42,552 nucleotides of DNA from Phycisphaerales bacterium (GTDB lineage: Bacteria; Planctomycetota; Phycisphaerae; SM23-33), in NCBI GenBank assembly GCA_018645065.1, contig JABGPF010000009.1, forward strand, positions 1 to 42,552. The letters run 5' to 3'. A program made the translations under genes and the position numbers. Under the pieces are notes generated by a model, which worked only from the letters and a program-made list of their open reading frames with translations, searched no databases and was not told the DNA's origin. Positions 8,708 through 15,920 of the stretch are shown here, in pieces (position 1 is the first letter of the stretch; every line of letters begins with the position of its first letter).

Positions 8708-9996
8708 GACTCATAACAGCGGGAATTCTAGTGTTGCTGGCAACGAGCACCTGCGCCCTGGGCACGGAGGCGTCTAAGTACCCCCCGCCGGACCTGGGTC
8801 CGGACTACGTCCAACCGCCTGGCCACATGCCGGAAATAACGCACGAAATCATGCCGATTGTCGATATCGCCATACTGGCGGTCGCACTTGTGCTAGCGTC
8901 GTACCTGGCGCTCAAGCAACGAAGCCGTAAGGGTATCTGGATTCTCGGGGTTGTTTCGCTGATCTACTTCGGGTTCTATCGCCAAGGCTGCGTCTGCCCG
9001 ATCGGAGCTATCCAATCAATCGCCGAAGCGATATTCAATCCGGCGGCGGTGATATCGCTGGTTGTGATTTTATTCTTCGTTCTACCGCTGATTTTCACGC
9101 TGATGTTCGGCAGGACGTTCTGCGGATCGGTTTGCCCGCTGGGCGCCATTCAGGAAGTCGTTCTGGTCCACCCGGTGCGATTGCCCGGTATCCTGCGTCA
9201 CGCACTTGGCCTCCTGCCATGCGTGTATCTGGCGTTGGCGGTGCTTTTCGCCGCTACGGGCAGCGCCTATGTGATCTGCCGCTACGACCCGTTCATCGCG
9301 CTATTCCGCATGAACGGACCGGCCGGTATGCTGATACTCGGCGCCTGCTTCATCGTGATAAGCATGTTTGTGGGACGCCCTTACTGTCGCTTCCTCTGCC
9401 CCTACGGTTTGCTGCTGAGTTGGGCCTCGAAGCTGTCGTGGACCCGCGTTACGATCACGCCGAACGAATGCGTCAAATGCCGACTCTGTGAAAACGCATG
9501 CCCCTACGACGCAATCTCCAAACCGAACACCAAAACGCTTCCTGAGAACCGCAAACGTGGTGTTATCGGGCTGTTGGGCATGATGCTGCTCGCCCCGCTG
9601 GTTATCGGCGCCTCGGCGTGGATAATGGTGAAAACGGCGCCCACGCTGGCGAAGATGCACCCGACAGTTCGCCTGTCCCAGCGCGTGGAACGCGAAGACT
9701 CGAAAGAAGTATCCGACACGACCGACGCAAGCCAGGCGTTCCGCGAATCAGGACGCCCCGTCGAAGACCTTCATGCGACCGCAGCGGAAATACGCGAGAA
9801 TATGACAAAAGGCTCACTAATTGCCGGGCTCTTCATCGGACTGGTGATCGCACTACGATTGATCGCCCTTTCCACGCGTAGAACCCGTCAGGACTACCAG
9901 GCCGATCGAGCCTTGTGCGTCGCCTGCGGGAGATGCTTCGAATTCTGCCCGGTAGACCCGAGAAACAAGAAACCGACGGACGGAGGGCTCGCCTGA
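8704..9996 (+). CDS. Membrane 4Fe-4S protein, NapH/NosR C-terminal-like
   Basis: A 430-residue membrane protein with a GTG start chosen for its GTGA overlap and a CGGAG site upstream. A signal-like helix (1-20) comes first, then helices near 52-70, 78-92, 116-137, 168-186, 207-222, 286-308 and 370-390. Cysteine motifs are C96-V-C98-P, C140-x3-C144-P and C228-x3-C232-P at the membrane edge, a ferredoxin site C256/259/262/266, and a C-terminal site C405/408/411/415. The C-x3-CP motifs between helices are the signature of NapH, NosR and YccM, which conduct electrons between the quinone pool or cytoplasm and a periplasmic partner. It is longer than NapH (about 290 residues) and lacks the periplasmic FMN domain of NosR. 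It probably connects the cytoplasmic flavoprotein encoded downstream with the Tat ferredoxin upstream. Confidence 0.9.
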   Translation: MRLITAGILVLLATSTCALGTEASKYPPPDLGPDYVQPPGHMPEITHEIMPIVDIAILAVALVLASYLALKQRSRKGIWILGVVSLIYFGFYRQGCVCPIGAIQSIAEAIFNPAAVISLVVILFFVLPLIFTLMFGRTFCGSVCPLGAIQEVVLVHPVRLPGILRHALGLLPCVYLALAVLFAATGSAYVICRYDPFIALFRMNGPAGMLILGACFIVISMFVGRPYCRFLCPYGLLLSWASKLSWTRVTITPNECVKCRLCENACPYDAISKPNTKTLPENRKRGVIGLLGMMLLAPLVIGASAWIMVKTAPTLAKMHPTVRLSQRVEREDSKEVSDTTDASQAFRESGRPVEDLHATAAEIRENMTKGSLIAGLFIGLVIALRLIALSTRRTRQDYQADRALCVACGRCFEFCPVDPRNKKPTDGGLA

Positions 9997-11684
9997 TGTC
10001 CGCAACGAATAACAAAACAGCACAATGGCGACTGGCCTCAATCATGACGATGGCGGTGGCGGGCGCGTTTATACTGTTCGTGGTGATCGTAATGGCCAGG
10101 GCCTGGAAAGCGAACATCACCTCGAACCCGACGGACCATCCGCGAATCGAAAAGTTGCGCGACGACCTTGCCGCCGACTCCGGCTCGGAAAAAATAATAA
10201 CCGAGCTCCGCAACGAAGACCTCGCACTGCGTAAGGAGTTTTTCCGAACGTGGAAAATCCTGAGCAATGGCGTCTGGCTGCTTCTGGGAGGGGCTTGCGT
10301 ATTGGCGGCCTCATTGACGATAGCAATCTCGACGAGCAAAAAAACACCCATGCCCATCGGGAAATCGAAAGGTCCTAACGACATGCTGGCCGGGTTATTG
10401 GGACGTGTGGGCATTGCACTTGCCGCCATCGCCCTGACCGGCGCCGCCCTGACCATTCCGATCCTCACCAGAGAAGTCTCCACACGAGCACAGGCCAAGG
10501 GAATCTGGCCGGGCTTCCGCGGCGGGCCCGAGGCCAGCGGAATATCACCGTACACCGACGTGCCGATCAGCTTCGACGGGATCACCGGCCAGAACATCGC
10601 CTGGAAAGTCAGAGTGCCCCTGAATGGCCAAAGCTCGCCAGCAATCTGGGACAACAGCGTTTTCATCACCGGAGCCAATAAGCAAACGCGAAAAGTATAC
10701 TGCTTCGACGCCCTGTCTGGCAGGATCACATGGGACAAGTCGATAACCGCCGGGCCAGGCAGCACCAAAGTGCCCGAAGGCGTAATGGAGGACGACACGA
10801 CATACGCAGCCCCAACGCCGATTATCGACGTGGAGAACAACAGAATTTTCGTCATGTTCGCAAACGGCGACGTGGCGTGCCTGGACACTTTCGGGAAGAT
10901 TATATGGCAGAAGCATCTCGGAACGCCTGACAACTTTTACGGGCATGCGGCTTCACCGGTGCTATGGAAGAAGAACCTGATAATTCAACTCGACCAGGGC
11001 GAACCCGACGACAAACTGAGCGCCTTGATCGGACTGAACGCCGACAACGGCGAGGAGCTATGGCGCACCACCCGCCCGGTGGGATCGTCCTGGCCGACAC
11101 CGATTATCGCGCCGGTCGAATCGGGCGATCAACTAATCACGTGCGCCAATCCGTTTGCGATATCCTACGACCCAGCCACGGGCAAGGAGATATGGCGAGT
11201 CGACTGCCTTGACGGCGATGGCGGACCCTCGCCGATATACGCCGCCGGACTGGTTTTCGCGGTGAACGTTTCGTCGAAAATCGCGGCGATTGATCCGAGC
11301 GGAAAAGGCGACGTAACCAAAACGCACGTAAAATGGGAGTTCGATGAGGATCTGCCCGACACGTGTAGCCCCCTGTCTGACGGGAAACTGCTGTGGATGA
11401 TGGCTGAAGGCGAGTTCTCATGCATGGACGTAGCCACAGGCAAGCGATTGTGGAACAAGAATTTCGAATCGTCATTCTACGCCTCGCCGGTGCTCGTGGG
11501 TGATCGGATATATCTTATCAACCGCAAGGGCAAGGTGTATGTAATCAGCGCGGGTCGTGAGTTAGAAGAACTGGGCAAGGCGGATCTTGGCGAGGCTTGC
11601 GATGCGTCGCCGGCGTTCGCAGAAGGCCGAATGTACATCCGCGGAAAGAAGCATCTGTACTGCATCGAGGAACAAAACAAGTGA
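9996..11684 (+). CDS. Multi-helix-anchored PQQ-like beta-propeller
   Basis: A 562-residue protein with three predicted helices (about 14-35, 86-108 and 130-152) before a PQQ-like propeller (about 165-560). The propeller begins W-P-G-F-R-G and has repeats such as G-K-E-I-W-R and G-K-R-L-W-N. Several periplasmic cysteines are scattered through it without a CxxCH heme site. The start at 9996 shares one base with the previous stop (TGATG) and has a strong GGAGG site at 9982-9986. The reading frame is open further upstream, but that part overlaps the previous gene. The stop overlaps the GTG start of the NADH-type flavoprotein (11681-11684). Being placed between the membrane Fe-S protein and the NADH module suggests it belongs to the same complex. 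Confidence 0.85.
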   Translation: MSATNNKTAQWRLASIMTMAVAGAFILFVVIVMARAWKANITSNPTDHPRIEKLRDDLAADSGSEKIITELRNEDLALRKEFFRTWKILSNGVWLLLGGACVLAASLTIAISTSKKTPMPIGKSKGPNDMLAGLLGRVGIALAAIALTGAALTIPILTREVSTRAQAKGIWPGFRGGPEASGISPYTDVPISFDGITGQNIAWKVRVPLNGQSSPAIWDNSVFITGANKQTRKVYCFDALSGRITWDKSITAGPGSTKVPEGVMEDDTTYAAPTPIIDVENNRIFVMFANGDVACLDTFGKIIWQKHLGTPDNFYGHAASPVLWKKNLIIQLDQGEPDDKLSALIGLNADNGEELWRTTRPVGSSWPTPIIAPVESGDQLITCANPFAISYDPATGKEIWRVDCLDGDGGPSPIYAAGLVFAVNVSSKIAAIDPSGKGDVTKTHVKWEFDEDLPDTCSPLSDGKLLWMMAEGEFSCMDVATGKRLWNKNFESSFYASPVLVGDRIYLINRKGKVYVISAGRELEELGKADLGEACDASPAFAEGRMYIRGKKHLYCIEEQNK

Positions 11685-14035
11685 GCCAGGACGTTGACCT
11701 GAAATTCGTAGACGAAACGCTCAGCAGCATCGGGACCGGTCCGGACTCGGTTATCGCTATCCTCCAGGCGATCCAGACACACTACCGCTTCCTGCCGCCC
11801 GAAGCGTTGGAATATCTCTGCGCCAATAGCGATATCACGCCCGCACAGGTCACCGGAGTCTCGACGTTCTACACGCAGTTCCGTCACAAGCCGGTCGGAA
11901 AGCACATGATCGGCGTCTGCCACGGAACCGCCTGCCACGTGAAAGGCGCCCAGAACATTCACGACGCTCTGGACCGCTGCCTGGGCCTGACAAACGGTGA
12001 GGACACCGACGCCGACGAACTGTTCACCGTGCAGAACGTGGCGTGTTTGGGTTGCTGTACGCTGGCGCCGGCGGTGCAGATCGATCACCTGACCTACGGG
12101 CACCTGACGGCGGACACGATCCCAAAAATGCTCGAGAACTTCCTCGCAGTCGCCGATCAGCACCCCGCTGAACTGGGCTCGGGGATCGGTATAGACGTAG
12201 CAGCCGACATGACCGAAGTTCGCATCGGGCTGGGCTCATGCTGCGTAGCCAGCGGTAGTGAAAAAATCTACCGGGCGATGAGCGACGCGGTCGAGAAGTC
12301 CGGCGCCAAGGCGGTTATCAAGCCTGTCGGGTGCATCGGAATGTGTCACCAGACCCCTCTTGTCGAACTGGTCACGCCTGATAAAAAATCGCACCTGTAC
12401 GCCAAAGTCGACCCCCAGGACGCTGGCGCGATTATCCGCAAACACATCAAACCGACCAGTCTGCTGGCTCGTCTTGCAGCCACCTTCCGCCATGGCGCAG
12501 AATCCCTGCTGACCGACCAGACCTGGGGCCTCGCCGGGCAACGATACATAGACGCACAGGACAAACCCGTAACCGACTTCCTGGCCCGCCAGCGGCACAT
12601 CGCCACAGAATGCTGCGGATACGTTAACCCGCTCGATATCGACGAGTATATCTCACATGGCGGGTTCGACGCGATGAAGCACATTCTCGCCGACGCACAG
12701 GCCGACGATACGATCGACACGGTCCTGACCAGCGGGCTGCGAGGACGAGGCGGAGCGGGCTTCCCGACGGGCGTAAAATGGCGTGCGGTCGCCGATACCG
12801 AAAACGACACAAAGTACATAGTATGCAACGGTGACGAAGGCGACCCGGGCGCGTTCATGGACCGAATGATCCTCGAATCGTATCCGTACCGAGTGATCGA
12901 GGGCATGGTTATCGCCTCGCGGACAGTTGGCGCTCACCAGGGTTATTTGTACATCCGGGCGGAATATCCGCTGGCTGTGCGGCGGGTGCGGCAGGCGATT
13001 GACGTGTGTATGAAGCGGGGCCTGCTGGGCGATAATATTCTCGATAGCGGACACAGCCTGACGCTGAAGATAATGGAAGGCGCCGGCGCGTTTGTCTGCG
13101 GTGAGGAAACCGCCCTGCTCGCGTCGATCGAGGGCAAGCGAGGGATGCCCGTATTGCGTCCGCCCTTCCCGGCCCAGAGCGGCTTGTGGAAGAAGCCCAC
13201 GCTCGTTAACAATACAGAAACATTCGCCGTTGTGCCCTGGATCATTCGCAACGGCGCCGACGCGTTCGCCGCACTGGGCACCGAAACTTCCAAGGGCACC
13301 AAGGTGTTCTCGCTGGCGGGCAAAATTGCACGCGGCGGGCTCATCGAAGTTCCGATGGGAATAACCATTGGCGAGATAATCGAAGAGATCGGCGGAGGGA
13401 TCGCGGGCGGAAAGTCGTTCAAAGCGGTGCAAATCGGTGGTCCGTCGGGCGGATGCGTTCCGGCGCGACTTAGCGATACGACTGTGGATTTCGAGGCCCT
13501 TACCAGCGTTGGAGCCATGATGGGCTCCGGCGGGCTGGTGGTGCTCGATGAAGACGACTGCATGGTCGACATCACGCGATACTTCCTGGAATTCACGCAA
13601 GACCAATCGTGCGGGCGATGCACGCCCTGCCGCATCGGAACGCGTCGAATGCTCGATATTCTGACCAACCTGTGCGAGGGCAAGGGGCGAAGCGGAGATC
13701 TGGAACGCCTGGAATATCTTGCACGCAGCGTGAAGCGGAGCAGCCTGTGCGGGCTGGGCAAAACTGCGCCTAACCCGGTGCTGTCAACGCTGGACTACTT
13801 CCGCGAGGAATACGAGGCACACCTCGAAGGCCGCTGCCCGGCGGGAAGCTGCAAAGCACTGATCACATATTCGGTAACCGACGACTGCATCGGATGCACA
13901 CTCTGCGCCCAGCAATGCCCAGCCGACGCGATAGCAATGACCCCCTACCAGAAACATCAGATAGACTCAGAAAAATGCACCCGCTGCAACGCGTGCAAAG
14001 CTATCTGCCCGGAAAACGCCGTACGAATCGATTAA
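11681..14035 (+). CDS. NuoE-NuoF fusion-type NADH:ferredoxin flavoprotein
   Basis: A 784-residue cytoplasmic flavoprotein. Residues 10-155 are a NuoE-like thioredoxin fold with [2Fe-2S] ligands C80, C85, C122 and C126. Residues 180-256 are a second thioredoxin-like domain that keeps C218/C222 but has only a C187-C188 pair in place of C-x4-C. Residues 310-640 are the NuoF core: GRGGAGFPTG at 355-364 and the NADH/FMN segment with D-E-G-D-P-G near 385-390. A [4Fe-4S] site (C644, C647, C650, C690) and a C-terminal 2x[4Fe-4S] ferredoxin (C736-746, C766-776) complete it. This is the HydB/HndC/FdhB layout of NAD(P)-linked hydrogenases and formate dehydrogenases. GTG 11681 is chosen because GAGGA lies 9 bases upstream and it overlaps the preceding stop. 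No catalytic hydrogenase or formate dehydrogenase subunit is nearby. Confidence 0.92.
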   Translation: MSQDVDLKFVDETLSSIGTGPDSVIAILQAIQTHYRFLPPEALEYLCANSDITPAQVTGVSTFYTQFRHKPVGKHMIGVCHGTACHVKGAQNIHDALDRCLGLTNGEDTDADELFTVQNVACLGCCTLAPAVQIDHLTYGHLTADTIPKMLENFLAVADQHPAELGSGIGIDVAADMTEVRIGLGSCCVASGSEKIYRAMSDAVEKSGAKAVIKPVGCIGMCHQTPLVELVTPDKKSHLYAKVDPQDAGAIIRKHIKPTSLLARLAATFRHGAESLLTDQTWGLAGQRYIDAQDKPVTDFLARQRHIATECCGYVNPLDIDEYISHGGFDAMKHILADAQADDTIDTVLTSGLRGRGGAGFPTGVKWRAVADTENDTKYIVCNGDEGDPGAFMDRMILESYPYRVIEGMVIASRTVGAHQGYLYIRAEYPLAVRRVRQAIDVCMKRGLLGDNILDSGHSLTLKIMEGAGAFVCGEETALLASIEGKRGMPVLRPPFPAQSGLWKKPTLVNNTETFAVVPWIIRNGADAFAALGTETSKGTKVFSLAGKIARGGLIEVPMGITIGEIIEEIGGGIAGGKSFKAVQIGGPSGGCVPARLSDTTVDFEALTSVGAMMGSGGLVVLDEDDCMVDITRYFLEFTQDQSCGRCTPCRIGTRRMLDILTNLCEGKGRSGDLERLEYLARSVKRSSLCGLGKTAPNPVLSTLDYFREEYEAHLEGRCPAGSCKALITYSVTDDCIGCTLCAQQCPADAIAMTPYQKHQIDSEKCTRCNACKAICPENAVRID

Positions 14036-14038
14036 AAC

Positions 14039-15064
14039 ATGCCGAAATTAATCATAGACAATCAGGAAGTTGAAGTTGACCAGGGCGCAACGCTCGTGCA
14101 GGCGGCGGGCCAGTTGGGTATCGATATCCCAACCATGTGCTGCGTGCAGGACGTGAGCCCGTGCACATCATGCATGGTTTGCGTGGTGAGGCTGGTTGGG
14201 CGGGAAAATCTCGTCCCCGCGTGCGCCACTATCGCAGCAGACGGTATGCAGATCGACACGTGCAGCGATGAAGTAACCGCCGCGCGACGCACAAACCTGG
14301 AACTGCTGCTCAGCGACCACGTGGGCGACTGCATCGCACCCTGCCAAATGGCTGACCCAAACAACGCAAATATTCCGGCGATAATCCGCTGCATCGCAGC
14401 CGGGGATTCCGCAGCAGCAACAAAACTACTGCGGGGCGACATAGCGAACATCGACGGAGCCAAACCACAACGTGCATGCCGACGCGCACGGAAGGACCAA
14501 CCGGTGGCGGTCGATCTGCTTCTGAAATTTGCCGCCGCCCAGGCAAACGGCGAATCGGGCGGACCGAAAGACGAAACCAAACGCTTCTCGGTGCATATCG
14601 GTAAATTATCCGAAACGGAACTCGAACGGTTCATGACCGGGATTTCCCCGGACCAACAGGTAACGCCCGCTGACCCGGGTGCTGGATACACACCTGAAGA
14701 AGCGGCGGCTGAAGCCAAACGCTGCATGCACTGCGACTGCCGCAAAGCCGATAACTGCAAACTCCGCGACTACGCCGAAGCCTACCAGGCCAAGCCCGCA
14801 CACTTCCGCTCACAACGACGTGAGTTCGTGCAGGATCTCGAACATCCCGACGTTATCTACGAACCGGGCAAGTGCATCTGCTGCGGTTTGTGTGTTCGAA
14901 TAACTGAGCAGGAAGGCGAAGAATTCGCCCTGTCGTTCGTCGGGCGAGGGTTCGGTGTGCAAGTGGCGCCGTCGCTGGACAAGAACATATCACAAGCGTT
15001 GCAAAAAGCCGCTGACCGATGTGTGCAGACATGCCCCACCGGCGCACTGGCGATGCGAAAGTAG
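14039..15064 (+). CDS. NuoG-like 2Fe-2S/4Fe-4S electron-transfer subunit
   Basis: A 341-residue iron-sulfur protein, partner of the flavoprotein 3 bases upstream. Residues 1-75 are a plant-type [2Fe-2S] domain with C34-x10-C45-x2-C48-x13-C62, as in NuoG and HydA. Residues 90-165 resemble the Fer4_20 domain found at the front of GltD-like flavoproteins, but it is degenerate: C98 and C102 remain, the next expected Cys is Asp 106, and only C147 is left of the second group. A Cys group C229/232/234/240 follows, then C279/282/285 with C328 or C332. The FAD/NAD domain of GltD and the molybdopterin or H-cluster part of larger relatives are absent. It likely passes electrons from the NuoF-like protein onward. 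The gene ends 7 bases from the convergent pgl. Confidence 0.85.
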   Translation: MPKLIIDNQEVEVDQGATLVQAAGQLGIDIPTMCCVQDVSPCTSCMVCVVRLVGRENLVPACATIAADGMQIDTCSDEVTAARRTNLELLLSDHVGDCIAPCQMADPNNANIPAIIRCIAAGDSAAATKLLRGDIANIDGAKPQRACRRARKDQPVAVDLLLKFAAAQANGESGGPKDETKRFSVHIGKLSETELERFMTGISPDQQVTPADPGAGYTPEEAAAEAKRCMHCDCRKADNCKLRDYAEAYQAKPAHFRSQRREFVQDLEHPDVIYEPGKCICCGLCVRITEQEGEEFALSFVGRGFGVQVAPSLDKNISQALQKAADRCVQTCPTGALAMRK

Positions 15065-15071
15065 CAGGCAA

Positions 15072-15836
15072 TCAGATATTGTCGATCAGACGCGACGCGC
15101 TTTCGTCCATCACCAGACAAAACTCCCCACCACTCGGGCGGATCATCGAGAATGGAAGTGCGGCGCGGGCCTTCTCGTCGGCGCTCATGATAACAGAGAT
15201 AGCTTCTGCTTTGTCCGTGCCGGTCACCAGCGACACGACGTTGCGTGCGGCGTTGATCAGCGGGAACGTGAAGGTCATTCTATTTCGCCCGAGTATGGGC
15301 ACCATGTGCGAAACGATCAGCCGTTTGGTCTCTCCCAACGCGTCGGTTAATGGGAAGAGGCTGGCGGTGTGCCCGTCTCCGCCCATTCCGAGCAGGATCA
15401 GGTCGAACTGCGGTGTTCCGTTCGGATCGGCTGGGATCGTGTCTCGGATAAGTTGTTCGTATCTCTGAGCTGCCGAGTCAAGATCGTCGCAGTCCGCGGG
15501 CATGGGACAGACTCGCCCCGGGCTTATCGGGACATGGTCCAGCAATGCACGCTGGGCGCTGTGAAAATTGCTTTCGACATGATCGTGCGGTACGTTCCGC
15601 TCGTCTCCGAAGAAAACCTCCACATCGCGCCAGGGCGTTTTGCTGCTTCTCTCCGGGCGGGCCAACTGTTTGTACAGTCCGTGCGGAGTAGTCCCGCCAG
15701 CCAGGGCGATTCTACAGGCTCCGGTGCTGCTGACCGATTGGCAAATTATATCTTGAACCAGGTCAGCTACAAACTCTGTAGCGTCCTGCTGTGTTTTGCG
15801 AATGACAACCCTTGTTGGATATGCTGATCCAGTCAT
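15072..15836 (-). CDS. pgl: 6-phosphogluconolactonase
   Basis: A 254-residue cytosolic enzyme of the oxidative pentose phosphate pathway that hydrolyses 6-phosphogluconolactone. Family motifs are clear: L-A-G-G-T-T-P near the start, F-F-G-D-E-R-N-V, S-N-F-H-S, and G-M-G-G-D-G-H-T-A-S-L-F-P in the middle. The start at 15836 (M-T-G-S-A-Y) gives the normal family length. The frame stays open a further 25 codons upstream, but that part is hydrophobic and unlike the family. No strong ribosome site is visible at either start. No zwf or gnd is in the window, so the gene is isolated from its pathway. Its 3' end converges on the NuoG-like gene with only 7 bases between. Confidence 0.93.
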   Translation of the reverse strand: MTGSAYPTRVVIRKTQQDATEFVADLVQDIICQSVSSTGACRIALAGGTTPHGLYKQLARPERSSKTPWRDVEVFFGDERNVPHDHVESNFHSAQRALLDHVPISPGRVCPMPADCDDLDSAAQRYEQLIRDTIPADPNGTPQFDLILLGMGGDGHTASLFPLTDALGETKRLIVSHMVPILGRNRMTFTFPLINAARNVVSLVTGTDKAEAISVIMSADEKARAALPFSMIRPSGGEFCLVMDESASRLIDNI

Positions 15837-15920
15837 GAGTCTAAGTATATATGCAAAAAGCCCTGGTTGGCCAATATAAAATTCGACCACTTGGCACCAG
15901 ACCGTTTGCAACGCCCACGA

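Noticed and set aside
9915-9995. Upstream extension of the propeller gene at 9996
   Set aside because: The extension is only an overlap with the preceding Fe-S membrane protein; GGAGG and the TGATG junction mark 9996 as the start.
9833-10933. 366-codon minus-strand frame across the membrane Fe-S and propeller genes
   Set aside because: Shadow of two well-supported plus-strand genes; no motif or ribosome site supports it.
12653-13606. 317-codon minus-strand frame inside the NuoEF-like gene
   Set aside because: The plus-strand flavoprotein has every FMN, NADH and Fe-S motif; the antisense product has none.
11681-15064. Complete electron-bifurcating [FeFe] hydrogenase or formate dehydrogenase
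   Set aside because: The NuoEF- and NuoG-like subunits fit such complexes, but no H-cluster or molybdopterin domain exists in the window.
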